From Membranipora membranacea (taxonomy: Eukaryota > Bryozoa > Gymnolaemata > Cheilostomatida > Membraniporidae), in contig OU612069.1 of the NCBI GenBank assembly GCA_914767715.1, positions 26,471,387 through 26,535,386 on the forward strand: a DNA stretch of 64,000 nt. Direction: 5' to 3'. Shown piece after piece: positions 1-12,005 of this stretch. The number at the start of each line of letters is the position of its first letter. Positions within the stretch are counted from its first letter, which is position 1. The notes beneath the pieces were generated by a model. It searched no databases. It saw nothing but the letters and a program-made list of their open reading frames with translations, and was not told where the DNA came from. A program made the position numbers and the translations under genes.

Positions 1-326
1 TCCAGGATCCAAAGTGGTGGATCAGCATCAGAATGTGGTACATGTGGGCATCAGCTTAATAGCAACTTTCCTAAGATCTTGTCATCACACTGTGTTTGAT
101 ATATATGTGTAGTGTGAAACCGAAACGGTTCAAATAAATGATAACCACAAGCAATAAAAGTATTTCTCCCGGGGTCAATAGAGAGCCCTCACTAGAAATA
201 AAAATCCTGACTAATGGTGTTACCGTTTTATTGGGAAATATACTAAAAAATTTATAGTAAAATCAAACATGGCAATCAAAAGTTAAAAGCGAATTTTTTT
301 CACAATCATGTCTTGTTATGTTTTAG

Positions 327-569
327 TATCACATACCGAAATCTACTATTGGAATTGAAGAATTATTTAAGATTTTGGAAGAAGGCAAAGGTAAATATAA
401 GATAGAAGATTACTCAGTGTCACAGACGTCTATAGAACAATTGTTCCTCAACTTTGCTAGAGAACAGAGGGAGGATAGAGAAGATACACAGGCTACCTGT
501 GCACAGAAGTATCTCTACTCGTGCTGTGACTGCATGTTCCCAGAATACATCAGCAGAGATGATGTTTAA
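327..569 (+). CDS. ABCA-family ABC transporter, last coding exon (partial gene)
   Basis: This is the 3' terminal exon of an ATP-binding cassette subfamily A lipid-type transporter; the rest of the gene lies left of the window. The exon follows a pyrimidine-rich tract ending in AG (325-326), is open from 327 and stops with TAA at 567-569. It encodes about 80 residues containing YKIEDYSVSQTSIEQLFLNF, which closely resembles the tail that follows the second nucleotide-binding domain in ABCA proteins (IEDYSVSQTTLEQVFxxFA). The last ~25 residues are cysteine-rich (CAQKYLYSCCDC) and look lineage-specific. The stop codon is only about 125 bp from the stop of the oppositely oriented POT-like gene A, so the two genes converge. 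Bases 1-326 are read as intron. Seen: splice site, frame, stop. Known: the motif is diagnostic for ABCA tails. The ABCA member cannot be told from one exon. Confidence 0.8.
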   Translation, partial: YHIPKSTIGIEELFKILEEGKGKYKIEDYSVSQTSIEQLFLNFAREQREDREDTQATCAQKYLYSCCDCMFPEYISRDDV

Positions 570-695
570 TCAAACTGCGAATCTTAGCAGCCAAGACAAA
601 GTGATACAAACTTTCAATATTGAGATATATAACTTAAATTAGTGTATATCACTGCAAGAGCAATTTTGAAACTGCTTTCCCATTAAATGTGAAAA

Positions 696-3600
696 CTATA
701 AAAGTTTTTCACCAAGAATATCCCATTTCCTGTTAATAAGTATTAGAAATCCCAGAGATACTATGTTAGTGCCTATAGCTGTGTAGTAGTATGGGTTAGA
801 GAAGGTAGCACCTGGTGTATAAATCACTATAAGCTTCACTATATTAGCTACACCATCAATAGAGAAGAAAAGTCCCATCGCCGTTGCCTGCATTGACCTT
901 GGTGCTGCAACCAGTGCTAATTCATACCCTGTAGAAAGAAATGCGGCATATTACGATGATGATTTGCTAATTCTTTTGCCTTCAGAGTGCCTTAATGGCC
1001 ATCAAGCGAATCAAAATGGAATATAGAAAATGATTTTTGTGAATAATAGAGATAATCACTATGCAAGGATTGTGAACGCTCACCTACCTGCCGGATATAT
1101 GAAGGCTAGACTGATACCTTGTAGAGCCACATTAGTAAGAAGTGGAGCAAAACGTCCTGTAACAAAATCAGGATATCTCACTTAGTACATAGGTAACGAA
1201 AAGAATACTGTTGGCTGTTAGGTAGCTTGTTGACCTTCGATCAATCAAGGAAATCAAACTATTAACCGATTTTACAAACATTTCAATACTAGCCTTCATG
1301 GGAGTTATCTTGTCTGATTTTTAAATAACATCATTGGGGTAACTTTATCTTCAGTAGGGGAAACATTCATCTAATATGTTGGACAATCCGGTGGCTTTTC
1401 TGTGCACATGAAGAATCAAACAATTCAAAATATTCATTTGCCAATTTCCGAAATTGTTTCAAGGATATAGTTTATTGATGGTAAGCTTACCTGATAATGA
1501 GAGGAAAGAGATCATAGCTATGACCATAAGCACTTGACCAGTAACAAATCTATGGAAAAGGGTTATGTGAATATTGTATCGTCTCTTCAGAAGTATTGAT
1601 ATACCGTTTATAACCGGAATCGCCACTAAAATTGTACCCTGCTGACACACTTTGCTCATCATCTAAAACAATTTATTTCATTAAATGAGCTTTTCATTGC
1701 CAACATGTTTGAACAAAATGTTACAGACAATTTATATGAGAGAAGCATGATGCAATATTCATGATAAGCCATCCTCACCTGCCAGCTAATTGTTGTATTG
1801 AAAGGCTGGTACTGTGTAGGCAGTGGAAAGAGAGCATAGAATGATTGATTCATCAGAACTTTTACTTATCCGAGATATTCTGGTTTATGGTCACCATAAT
1901 CAGAATTTCTTTTCCAAATTACTTCCACTTACCTGTTCCGATATATCTGTAAGGTTGAGTGATTCAGAGACTGTAATATTGTTGGTATTAGAATGTGAAT
2001 CGTTGTAGCTGTAATCCTGCAAAACCGTGACAGAGCAATACAAAGCAAAATATGATTGGAGAATGATTGTTTCCCAACTCAAAACTCTGACAGTACAATA
2101 TAATTGCTCACTAGAATTAGTAAATTTAGTAGCAATCAAACATTCTCTCATCACATTAGTTTTGATTGGGAATTGTGAAGTTGAATTTTTTTTATTTAAA
2201 CACGGCCTATTTGTAATAATCTGGTATCAATGAGCTTGCTTCCTGGTTGGCCTTTTCCTGACGAAATTAAAAAGAATTTGTGCACAAGCAAATTGGCAAA
2301 TAGCTAGCAGCTGACCCAGCAGGTCTCTCAACAGACCCCGAGTTTGTTGGTTTAAATACTAAACTAGACTAGACTTATCCCATTGTTTCCTGTATCAAAC
2401 ACTGCACCTATCTGACTGTTACGGTTCATTGATAAACACTATGAAGCTCGGAAAAACTTACTAGCTTTAAATAAATTATTACATTTGATCGATACTGAAA
2501 AGGGGACACTGCTCTATTTTACAGCATGGAGGAATATTCATGATAAGCCATCCTCACCTGCCAGCTAATTGTTGTATAGAAAGGCTGGTACTGTGTAGGC
2601 AGTGGAAAGAGAGCATAGAATGATTGATTCATCAGAACTTTTACTTATCCGAGATATTCTGGTTTATGGTCACCATAATCAGAATTTCTTTTCCAAATTA
2701 CTTCCACTTACCTGTTCCGATATATCTGTAAGGTTGAGTGATTCAGAGACTGTAATATTGCTGGTATTAAAATGTGAATCGTTGTAGCTGTAATCCTGCA
2801 AAACCGTGACAGAGCAATACAAAGCAAAATATGATTGGAGAATGATTGTCTCCCAATTCAAAACTCTGACAGTACAATATAATTGCTCACTGGAATTAGT
2901 AAATTTTAGTAGCAATCAAACATTCTCTCATCACATTAGTTTTGATTGGGAATTGTGAAGTTGAATTTTTTTTATTTAAAAACGGCCTATTTGTAATAAT
3001 CTGGTATCAATGAGCTTGCTTCCTGGTTGGCCTTTTCCTGATGAAATAAAAAAGAATTTGTGCACAATCAAATTGGCAAATAGCTAGCAGCTGACCCAGC
3101 AGGTCTCTCAACAGACCCCGAGTTTGTTGGTTTAAATACTAAATAAGGGCATCTATAAATAAAGCTTGTTGACAAATTACCCCTCAATAATTTGTAATGC
3201 ATTAATTTCTACAGCTGGACAATGGAACCGGAAAAACTAGCTACATCTAGAATGGAGCATAGCTATACATACATCAGTAGCAGGCAACCAGGAACTGTAT
3301 GATATTGGAATTAGGCATAGAATGACACAGAAATATTTCCCAAGATTTACTCGCTCTTTCACAGCCTGATCAGGATAATCTCCCCCATTTCTATGCATAG
3401 CCGGGGCTAGAAATCCATCGCCCTCTTGTCGCTCTCTGTAAACAAATATCATTGGGTTATATTTTTGTTGGCGACAGAACCAACTTTTGTTAATGCTTCC
3501 CACTGAATAATAAACCAAAAATATTAATGGGTTACCATCGGGACAGTCGGCACTCTAGTCTTCGGACTATCTGGCAGAGCCCTTGCCTTTCTTTTATCTG

Positions 3601-5817
3601 CATTATATACTACTATGCAAAATTCTTTTTTTTTTGGATCAAACTAATTTTATAGCATAAATAATAAAAATAAGAAAAAGAAAAAAAAGACACTATGTTT
3701 TGGATTGGTAGTTTTCTATCAGCAAAATTATTTACAACCACCCTTTCAGGTTGGCAGACATAACAAAGCATTACACAAGGTTAGATAATCTATGATGTTA
3801 CCTTTGTCGCACTATAGCTTGTCTCCAGATACCAAAGGTCTTAGTTACTACGCTGATGTCTGTACGGGCCTGTCTGGTTACTTTTGTAAATATAACTGCA
3901 AGAGAATAAAAATAAGCTTATAAGATAAAACGAGTTTAATTTCTATTTTTTAAAGTCTTAGCGAGTGCAAAATCCTCCCCAATTTGTGATGACAATGAAA
4001 GAACATTGCATTGATATCTGGTGAGTGAGTTTGATAACATTAGAAAGGCTGGATTGGGGGGGGGGCAATACCAGGTCAAGTCGCACTACGTTTGGATAGG
4101 ATATTCAACTTAACTGGCACAGGCTGTTAGCCCCCGACTCAACATTGACCTTTGTTTTACAACAATCACCTACCTGTCAATAAAACGACTGTACTCAATG
4201 TGGAAGCTACTATGACAAGAATCCCGAAGTTCTGAGCCATGCTCTGAAACTTTGTCTGGAACATGTCTACTATTTGTTTGACGCTGACAGGACTATCTGG
4301 AGGACTCGCTTGATTTGAAGTTTCTAGGCAGTAAGTTACAGCCACCGTATCGCCTAACTTCCAAAACCAGTAGTACCAGCTGTAGAGTACTCTTACCTCT
4401 CTACGGCTCCTCATCTGAAAGCAAGAACAACGCACATGATTTGCTTACAAGACCAATTGGCACTGACAACCAGGAGGGTAGAATCAGCCCTGCGAAACTA
4501 CGACTGACATTGACAGTAACTACATAGCATTGGATAATGATGTGGGGCTTAGAGGGGAATCATAAATGTTCTATTGTTCTCGGCCTTACCTCAAATGTTG
4601 ATAATATACAATTTCAAGTTTACCTGATCTCCAGCCAAAGCCGGTATGACAGTTATAAGCATTGACTTGAATGCAGATAAACTGAGTATGACTATAAGGT
4701 ACATCAACACAAGGCCTTCCACCTCTGTGTTGCCAACTGAGACTAATTTTGTTATGAGACAGTCAGGGTCAAACTGGCCATGAGTCCCATCAATAGTGCA
4801 ATTGATCTTATGAGGCAACTCAAACATCACTCCACTCATGTAACCAAATCTGAAAAAAAATGTATAGTAATTAATGAGCTGTTCAAAAGATTTCAAAGTA
4901 TGAATAAAAAAAAGAGACCCCTTCTTCTCAAAGGCTATTATAAATTGACTGCTTCGGTCCCATGCAATACATGAGGAATTAGGTCTTCGTTGCACTGACC
5001 ACCTCGTTTATTTGACATTATATCTATCTTATTTCAAGACCCTGCGTTGCTTACAATGGCTCCCTGAGAATAAAAAACAATGCACATTGAGACGCCAATG
5101 CAAGAACAAAAAGCACTTGCGTTGCAATTGCTTGTGAATCGATGAATGAATACTTTGATATAACTGATGTTAGAAAATGAGGTAGCTATACTACTGCTGA
5201 GGTCTCACCCTAGCCACATGAAGACAGTGCCTATTAAAAGCATTGTAGTCTTCGGTATCAGCGCATCTGAGAGCAGGCCAAATATTACAGCGCAGAAATT
5301 CAGCATCACCACCGAGGCAACAGGAATCGCCTTCATCCTTATGAAAAAAAGAAAATTGTAGTTCCAAACATTACAAAATAGAAGGCTTCCCACAGGGACT
5401 ACTCTAATTTCAAGGTCTAGCTCCTTCTTTGGAAAGAACAAGAAATCCGGCTCAACACATCTCAGAAAATGCGCTGTTGTCTGAGATTTCTAATGATAAT
5501 ATATAACTATGGCGCTCCTACCTTTGTGTGATCAAAAAATCCTGTGTCTCAGGTTTGATGAACATGGGGTCGTATAGGATCAAAGTATAAGGTATCCATA
5601 TGGCAACGGTACGATAAGCCATACATCGTAAAAAGTCGCTGCATATAAGTCCAGATACAGCTAAGCTTCTCTTCTGTGCAGGTTGGCAGCATTTGTGGTT
5701 CGAATCAGAGCTTTTATCGGCTTCTTGACTGCTTGTGAACGCTATGCCATTATCACTGTCCTGGCTGTTGATGGCTCTGTCACCTGAAAATTTATAGCAT
5801 AAATTAAAGGCACCCAT
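696..5817 (-). CDS. POT/SLC15-like oligopeptide transporter, copy A
   Basis: A divergent proton-dependent oligopeptide transporter (PTR2/POT, SLC15-like), expected to be a 12-TM proton symporter of di/tripeptides or related solutes. Exons on the minus strand: 5817-5522, 5337-5209, 4849-4624, 4414-4174, 3895-3802, 3435-3273, 2016-1933, 1811-1779, 1662-1491, 1156-1088, 928-696. These sum to 1740 nt, an open frame of 579 residues with matching splice phases. Family hallmarks in order: FGLLSDALIPKT (the ADxxxGR-type loop after TM2), ITVIPALAGDQV (the GGIKPxVSAFGADQF region), LYSWYYWFWKLGD (the FFSWFYWxIN motif), TM7-TM8, and APRSMQATAMGLF (APRSM motif near TM10). The start Met gives a first exon of 296 nt, exactly as in copy B. 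Exons 2016-1933 and 1811-1779 encode an N-glycosylation-rich loop between TM7 and TM8 and are present twice. Substrate is unknown, and the usual ExxER motif in TM1 is not evident. Confidence 0.75.
1754..2363. repeat. Tandem segmental duplication, copy 1 (carries two POT-A exons)
   Basis: About 610 bp that recur almost unchanged at 2533-3143, with 169 bp between the copies. On the minus strand this copy carries the 84-nt exon 2016-1933 (DYSYNDSHSNTNNITV...) and the 33-nt exon 1811-1779 (YQPFNTTISWQ), each flanked by intact AG and GT sites. The two copies differ by scattered substitutions only. Confidence 0.93.
2533..3143. repeat. Tandem segmental duplication, copy 2 (second exon pair)
   Basis: Second copy of the 1754-2363 block. 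It preserves both exons with splice sites: 2795-2712 (84 nt, DYSYNDSHFNTSNITV...) and 2590-2558 (33 nt, YQPFYTTISWQ). Both exons are multiples of three and phase 0 on each side, so either copy or both could be spliced in without shifting the frame. The N-T-T glycosylation sequon of copy 1's short exon is changed to Y-T-T here. Confidence 0.93.
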
Positions 5818-6194
5818 GACTGAGAGCTATGCGGAGAAGTTAACATTCGGCTACAACTGATGATTGAGTCATAGTTACTGAATTAGCATTTGATGATAAA
5901 TGCCGTATCAATTAATTGATAGCGATGAGACAATGCTATTACTTTTGATAACATTACAGAAATACCCGATCACGGATTGTGAATCCATACGTGTTATTGG
6001 ACCAACTAAATATTAGGGGTTATTGATTGAATATCATGGAGCTGTTACGTCAGACGTTTATTGGGCACACCAATCTCCTTATTCCATATTATGTCATTTC
6101 TTCTGGTAATTATGCTTGAGTAATTATAGGCAATCAAGTTTGTCCGATAAATTTTATACAATATAGCATGGAAAACGAGAGCAACCACAATTTA
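5818..6194. other. Intergenic spacer upstream of POT-like gene A
   Basis: AT-rich sequence upstream of the presumed start of gene A. It should hold the promoter of A, but no TATA box, initiator or CpG cluster could be recognised with confidence. No coding frame with family resemblance was seen. Confidence 0.5.
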
Positions 6195-6430
6195 TCTTTC
6201 TTGGGACAGATTGTATCTCTCCATTATTTTCGTACACAATGCCCAGTAAAAGTTGATTGATTGATCTTGATAAAGTTTATCTGGGAACGATATATGTGGG
6301 CTAACTGGTAGGAAATAAAAATTATCATTCACCGAAAAATCGGATTTGAATTCATGATTATCACCGAGTATTGATTACAGAATGTTATTGTACAGGGAAC
6401 TACCATCATTATCTTAATTAGATTGATTTC
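6195..6430. repeat. ~240-bp repeat unit, isolated copy
   Basis: A single copy of a ~240-bp unit that is tandem at 7545-8265 and recurs at 28180-28680 and 29950-30232. Diagnostic blocks: ATTTTCGTACACAATGCCCA (6222-6241), a GATCTTGATAAAGTTTATC block, a TTATCATTCACCGAA block, and the end block ATTATTGTACAGGGAACTACC followed by ATCATTATCTTAATTAG. It directly abuts a LINE reverse-transcriptase fragment on its right. Confidence 0.85.
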
Positions 6431-6451
6431 GCTTCATCTCAATGTTTGTTC

Positions 6452-7540
6452 TTAGATTTTTCCTCCGCTTTTAATACCATTAACGTGAGTCTTTTATTGA
6501 TGAGCTACAACAATTGGATTTAAGAGTTAGAAAGTGGGTAACCAGTTTTTTATTTAACAGAATTCAATATACGCAAGTAGATGGCAAATTATCTGAAAAA
6601 TTAGTCACAAATACTGGAACACCACAGGGCACAGTCTTAAGCCACCTTTTGTTTTCAATCTACACGGATGGTATCAGATCAGAAAGACAAAATGTCACAA
6701 TTTTGAAATACGCAGAGGATACTGTTATAATTGGAAACATAGCCGCTGATGCAGATTTTGCAAACTATTTAGATGAGATCAGTAGGATAAGTCTTTTGTG
6801 CAAATCCAGTGATTTACTGCCATACCAAACCAAGACAAATGAAATGCTTTTCACTACCCAGCGTAACCCCCCGGATTTTGAACGGCTCTCCCTGGATGGC
6901 ACAGTGATTACTCCCAGCACCAGTCTCAAATATCTTGGCGTAACAATGGACAATAAACTGCGTTTTGAGACTCACAATGCAGATAAAATATCGAGAGCTA
7001 AACAATGCCTGTATCTAGTCAAGCAGTTTAAGTTTTTAGGGGCCAGCAATCAGTTTCTCAATCAGATTTTTAGTAGTTTCGTCGAATCCTGTTTTTTCTA
7101 TTGTTAATAGTCATTTTTACCAATTTATATGATACAGACATCAAGTCAATCCGTAAAGTATACAAAACTGCAAGCAGCTATTGCCTAGAGAACTTTGGTT
7201 TTGACTGCATTGTCAAAGATAGAATGAACTCCTTTATTAGCCTCATACAGAAGGATGATCACCATCCTTTCCACTCATTCTTGACTAAACTCTGATCTGG
7301 AAGGCTGCAATCATACAAACATCGAGCAGCAATCGGTAGTGACAGCTTTATACATCATTTTATAAATGCCTGCAATAATTCCAGTAAACGCTAATACAAT
7401 GCTCTATTTTAGTTTGTATCTGTGCTATTTTTTTATTTTCAATTACTTTTTATCCTTTGAACCTTTTAGTTTTTTAGTCATCACTATATTATGTATGTAC
7501 ATGTATATTATATGTAACAGCAAATTAAACCAAACCAAAC
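6452..7540 (+). pseudogene. LINE (non-LTR retrotransposon) reverse-transcriptase fragment
   Basis: Truncated and decayed non-LTR retrotransposon of CR1/Jockey-like type. It begins within the RT palm (DFSSAFNTIN at 6457-6486, frame shifted afterwards) and continues open at 6514-7107 with GTPQGTVLSHLLFSIYT and KYAEDTVIIG (the catalytic Y-A-D-D box, here YAED, so the second Asp position is altered). It then has SLKYLGVTMDNKLRF. A further frame at 7101-7295 resembles the C-terminal tail of such RTs. The 3' end runs into an AT-rich tail ending in a TTAAACCAAACCAAACC repeat (about 7524-7542), typical of LINE ends. No endonuclease domain is present. The altered box, frameshift and truncation make it inactive. 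Confidence 0.75.
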
Positions 7541-7544
7541 CATA

Positions 7545-8265
7545 TGTTTCCAATTGTATCTCTCCATTATTTTCGTATATAATGCCCAGTAAAAGTTGAT
7601 GAATGGATCTTGATAAAGTTTATCTGGGAATGATACATGTGGGCTGACTGGTAGGAAATCAAAAGAAATTATCATTCACCGAACATCTGATTTTAAGTCA
7701 TGATTATCACTGAGTATTGAACACAGAATATTATTGTACAGGGAACTACCATCATTATCTTAATTAGAATGATTTCGCTCCATATGTTTCCAATTGTATC
7801 TCTTCACTATTTTCGTACACAATGCCCAGTAAAAGTTGATGAATTGATCTTGATAAATTTTATCAGATAATGATGCATGTGGGATAACTGGTAGGAAATC
7901 AAAACAAATTATCATTCACCGAACATCGGAGTTGAATTCATGATTATCACTGAGTATTGAATATAGAATATTATTGTACAGGGAACTATCATCATTATCT
8001 TAAAATAGAATGATTTCGCTCCATATGTTTCCAATTGTATCTCTTCATTATTTTCGTACACAAAGCCCAGTAAAAGTTGATGAATTGATCTTGATAAAGT
8101 TTATCTGGGAACGATGTTTGTGGGCTAACTGGTTGGAAATCAAACAAATTATCATCCATGGAACATCAGATCTTATTTCATGATATCCCTAACTATTGAT
8201 ATACCAAATAATATTGGTCACTGTGACTTATCGCGAAAGTGGAGTGCTCATGTAAATGGGACCTC
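7545..8265. repeat. Tandem array of three ~240-bp units
   Basis: Three head-to-tail copies starting near 7545, 7785 and 8024, each opening with CATATGTTTCCAATTGTATC. The third has a different terminal third (AGTGGAGTGCTCATGTAAA then CCTCAACTACCAG) that recurs at the end of the array at 28418-28680, which suggests a defined element terminus. On the minus strand each unit carries a similar peptide reading (FINFYWALCTKI core), open for a short distance. Confidence 0.88.
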
Positions 8266-8872
8266 AACTACCAGTTTGACTGGTTACTAATCAGCCGATA
8301 CAGCCAAATGATCCTCTGTAGCAAACATATAATTCATGAAACACATGATTGATCTAGGACCTGTAAATACATAAATCTTGTTGTTTATTACTACCAAAAT
8401 CCTTTCCTTGTACTCCATGTGTTGCCTACTGATCTTTGATAATGTATTATAATAAGTATTGCAGATTGTCTACGATGTTGTACGTAAAGCTTCCACATTG
8501 TTCTTCATTTACATATTAGCCTTGCTGTCTCCCGGCTAGTGCATCGTAAATGGGAAAAACAACTTCACACAGATGACTTTCACTAGAAGAGTTTGGTATT
8601 GGCAGGGGGAAAAATTCAAAAATACCATCGATTTATTATTTAAGTTATGCACTTGAGTTCATGCCTCGCCGAAATACTTTTGGGATTTCTCAATCTACTT
8701 GAGCAAAGAAGCCTAAACCCAAAATTTGGCGACTTTATGCCATAAGGTGACGTCATGACGCGTAACTGAATTTCAGCGACATGTCAAAACCTATTGTCAC
8801 TATTGTCCATATTAAAAGACATTACAAGTTCTTGGAGCAATAATTGCATGAAAACTATCCTTATATATATGG
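8266..8872. other. Non-coding spacer, nothing recognised
   Basis: AT-rich sequence between the 240-bp array and the SINE pair. No open frame with family resemblance, RNA gene or clear inverted repeat was seen. Confidence 0.4.
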
Positions 8873-9085
8873 TGGTGTGGAATGAGCTATGGTATGAGAA
8901 AACACAACTCTGAGTTGTGAATAGCAAACCCAACCCATTCTTTTTTGGGGATGTTGAGATGGAGCAATCGATTAGCGCGCTTGCTATTCACTGTCAGGCG
9001 CTTAGTGCCGCAAGAGTTGTGGGTTCACGTCCCATTGGGGGAGCTTGCAAGGTTGACTGTTCCAGCCCCCAGCACCCTTGTGTGT
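8873..9085 (+). repeat. tRNA-derived SINE-like element, copy 1
   Basis: First of two related short elements. Shared blocks: GAGCTATGG...ACACAACTCTGAGTTGTGAATAGCA, and a Pol III B-box-like GGTTCACGTCC (9022-9032) followed by CATTGGGG...TGTTCCAGCCCCCAGCACC. The stretch TGGAGCAATCGATTAGCGCG could be an A box. The pairing of A and B boxes with a conserved tail is the usual mark of a tRNA-derived SINE. Confidence 0.6.
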
Positions 9086-9264
9086 ATCCCTTTTCTGTGT
9101 ACTCATCCTCTGACTGACTCATGGGAAGACATATGGCAGCATGGAAAGACATGCTGACAAGCTGGAAAGACAGCTAAAAAACTCACTACTAGGGGTCCAT
9201 GCAATGGGCCATGTAAGGCCAACAACCCTAACACCTACGCTGTGTTGCATAGGGTGGCAAGTGT

Positions 9265-9420
9265 GGAGTGGAGTGAGCTATGGGACGAGAGAACACAACT
9301 CTGAGTTGTGAATAGCAGGCATGCTAATTAGCACCATCAATCCAGAGTTGTGGATTCGAATCCCATTGGGGACCTTTCAAGTTCGATTGTTCCAGCCCCC
9401 AGCACCTCCGGGTGTATACC
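9265..9420 (+). repeat. tRNA-derived SINE-like element, copy 2
   Basis: Second copy of the element at 8873-9085, shorter between its two conserved blocks. The B box is nearly canonical here: GGATTCGAATCC at 9352-9363. About 180 bp of non-SINE sequence separates it from copy 1. Confidence 0.6.
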
Positions 9421-10729
9421 TCTTCATTCAGCCATAACAACAATAATGTTCAATGTTTAGATTTGACTTGAAACAAAAGGCATTCAAATTCACATACTGA
9501 TAGCTTAACCATAAGTGGTGACAATGCTGTAAAGAAAGTGAGCTGAGTCAATATTGCTGTCCAATGTGGAGAAATGTGATTACCCTAGTGCCCTCACTAG
9601 CCCAGTGCTGACCAGTATTGATGAAAAAAATTTGATATGTCAGTTGGAAATTTTAAATCATCTTACTCCTAAACTAGTCAAAATTTTGTCTAAAATGCCC
9701 CTTTGCTGTACAAAACAAGAAGTATAAATATGTGAAAACAGTACTGAGACAGAAATGGTTTTTCTGCTCGGGGCATCCTCCAAAGCCTTGCTGAGGGCAC
9801 TACGCATTTATTTTGAACCAAATAAAATTTTTGTGTTGGAGAAGGGGTATAATAAAAATGCCCATCATGCAGTTTTCCAGAGGCAGGCCGTAAACTCAAT
9901 ATTCATTTTACCAAGCTAACTTCAAATAAAGTAAATATTGAGAGACAATTGCATGGGAACCTACAAACATATCCTCCTTGTATATTCCTAAGTTTCGAAT
10001 CAACATCTCTACGCGAAATGAAATAAATGCCTCATGAATACAGAGGAAAATCCAACCATTCATGGTTTGCTGCCTGATATCTTTCTGCACCAAATTTGGC
10101 GTAGTAATATAAGTCTCTAAAATCCTGTCATTTCGGTGTATTTTACAACAGTTCACAAGCTGGCTTATTAATTCCTGTATATTATTATAGAAATTTCCTT
10201 CGCTAGTACTTGAAATTCATGTCAAGGCTTGTTCCTAGGACTAATTATCACAAATTAATTTTATTGGGACTACTTTGCGCTGCCAATCCTGGTTTGATAT
10301 GAATAAATGGTTGTGAGGCGTCCGAGCCAGATGCTCCCAGTTATTGACAGCTCCTTTTTTTTTGCATGGGCATGGGCATAAGAATTTAAATTAAAGTGAG
10401 GGTTTGGAAATTGCGAAAAGCAAGGAATAACTTCAATTAGAATGAAAAATCAAGGAAGATAGACCAGTAGTTCTCAAGTTAGTATCCTAGGCGAGGCATG
10501 ACCTTATTTGGTTAAGTGCGAAAGAATTTAATATAGGCCTATTTTTCTCTATGATATCGGGATAATCAGCTAAAGATGTCCGGAAATGCCCAAAAAGTGT
10601 TGCCTCCTTCAAAACAATTGAATTTATTTCTCATATTGCCATTATAATAAATGTTAATTTTTTCGAAATGCAGTACATCAAACTACTCACTCTCAAGTAT
10701 ATATATATATATATATACTCTTTTATTTG
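9421..10729. other. Non-coding spacer with (TA)n microsatellite
   Basis: AT-rich sequence with no recognisable gene. A TA dinucleotide microsatellite lies at about 10698-10717. Short frames at 9690-9899 and 9908-10156 (minus) have no family resemblance that I can see. Confidence 0.45.
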
Positions 10730-10950
10730 TTTTCATGGTTGAGTATGTAACCTCAATTTGTGAAGGCAAATTGCAAGTTGATTCATATTAAGTGCTGCCG
10801 GGGTTGAATGCTCCTTTAAATACGTGACTATGATGTACTAAGTATACGAGTAAGCTTCCAATTACTGAGCCATCCTTCAGGAGGCCTGTAGAATGACTAG
10901 TGTGAGCTTTCTAAACTAGAATGCTGCATTTTGTTCTTCTTTGTAGGCTG
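10730..10950. repeat. Interspersed repeat, copy 1 (also at 30585-30795)
   Basis: About 220 bp shared with 30585-30795. The best conserved part is CTGAGCCATCCTTCAGGAGG followed by CCTGTAGAATGACTAGTGTG and a GCATTTTGTTCTTCTT end block. In both places it lies downstream of the ~240-bp repeat units, so it may belong to the same larger mobile unit. Confidence 0.8.
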
Positions 10951-11529
10951 AACTATCGCATAAATTAGCATACAAATCAAGTTCTAGAAAATGAATAAAA
11001 AGGCACTTGCTGCTAGGGGCAGAGGTAAAAATGTCAACAATGTGACTTTTCAACTACTCCGTTATCTGAAAAATTTCCAGGAAACTTCATTAAACAAATA
11101 AATAAATATCAAAGGATATACGTTATGGGGCATGGCATAGACAAGCTTTTCCCACACCTATGATGGGTGAGAGCAGACAATTTGAAAGGGCATAACAAAG
11201 CATGTTTGGTAGAACTGTATCTTTCAGGCGATGAATTGTGCTCGCTGTGTTTAAGCTTACAGCCAGACTTATTTATTTGCCTTTTGTTAATTTTCTTTAT
11301 GTTTTAATAGTCGGTACAAAGTCTAGGCAAGAACTAAACTAAGAAATTCAATATTATTCTAAGCTCGTAGTCATTGATGTTATTATTCATATTGGTGAAT
11401 AACATCATTTTGGCGTGGCGCCTTTTTCGCGAACAAGTATAAATGGCAAAAATGAAAGCCCAGATACAATACAACCTGAACATGCATACTTTGTGAAATC
11501 GCTATACATTTACATAATGTTTTACCTGC
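10951..11529. other. Non-coding spacer, nothing recognised
   Basis: AT-rich sequence leading up to the LINE fragment. No gene or repeat with internal structure was seen. Confidence 0.4.
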
Positions 11530-12005
11530 AACCAGGATTTTCCGACATGGGTCTCGCTAGATGCAATGGAAGATATCTGTTTGCCACTGCATAATAAAAT
11601 TAATGCTATGCTCACTTCAACAGAATTTCCTAATAAATGGAAACAAGCACAGATAACTCAAATCCCTAAGATATTGATGCCTTCGCAGTATAAAGACTTT
11701 AGGCCGATATCACTCCTTTACCATCTGGGAAAGCTAGCGGAGGACGTTGTCATCAACAAATTAAAATATAAGCTGACAGAGATAGTTGACGTCAACCAAT
11801 TTGCGTACCAATCTAAAATTGGCACTGTTGGTGCTGTAATGCAGCTAGTAGATGATAGATTACAAACGAGCTTGACAAACCGAATATCAAATGTATGCAA
11901 CTGGCATCAGTAGAATTTTCTAAAGCGTTCGATCGGCTCCAGCCTGCAGTGCTGGTTGGTAAGATGAAGAGTTACGGTGTATCGGATACTTCCGTTTAAT
12001 CCCGT
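11530..12005 (+). pseudogene. LINE reverse-transcriptase fragment (RT motifs 1-3)
   Basis: Fragment of a second non-LTR RT. The frame 11566-11913 carries WKQAQITQIPKI, FRPISLLYHLGKLAEDVVI and VNQFAYQSKIGTVGAVMQL, matching the finger region of CR1/Jockey-like RTs (W..A.VTPIPK, YRPIS.LP...K..E.....L, QFA......T..AL). A one-base frame change near 11900 leads into VEFSKAFDRLQPAVLVGKM, the palm motif with the first catalytic Asp replaced by Glu (usual LDFSKAFD). Nothing recognisable follows. It is a dead fragment of a different family from the copies at 6.5 kb and 46 kb. Confidence 0.7.
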
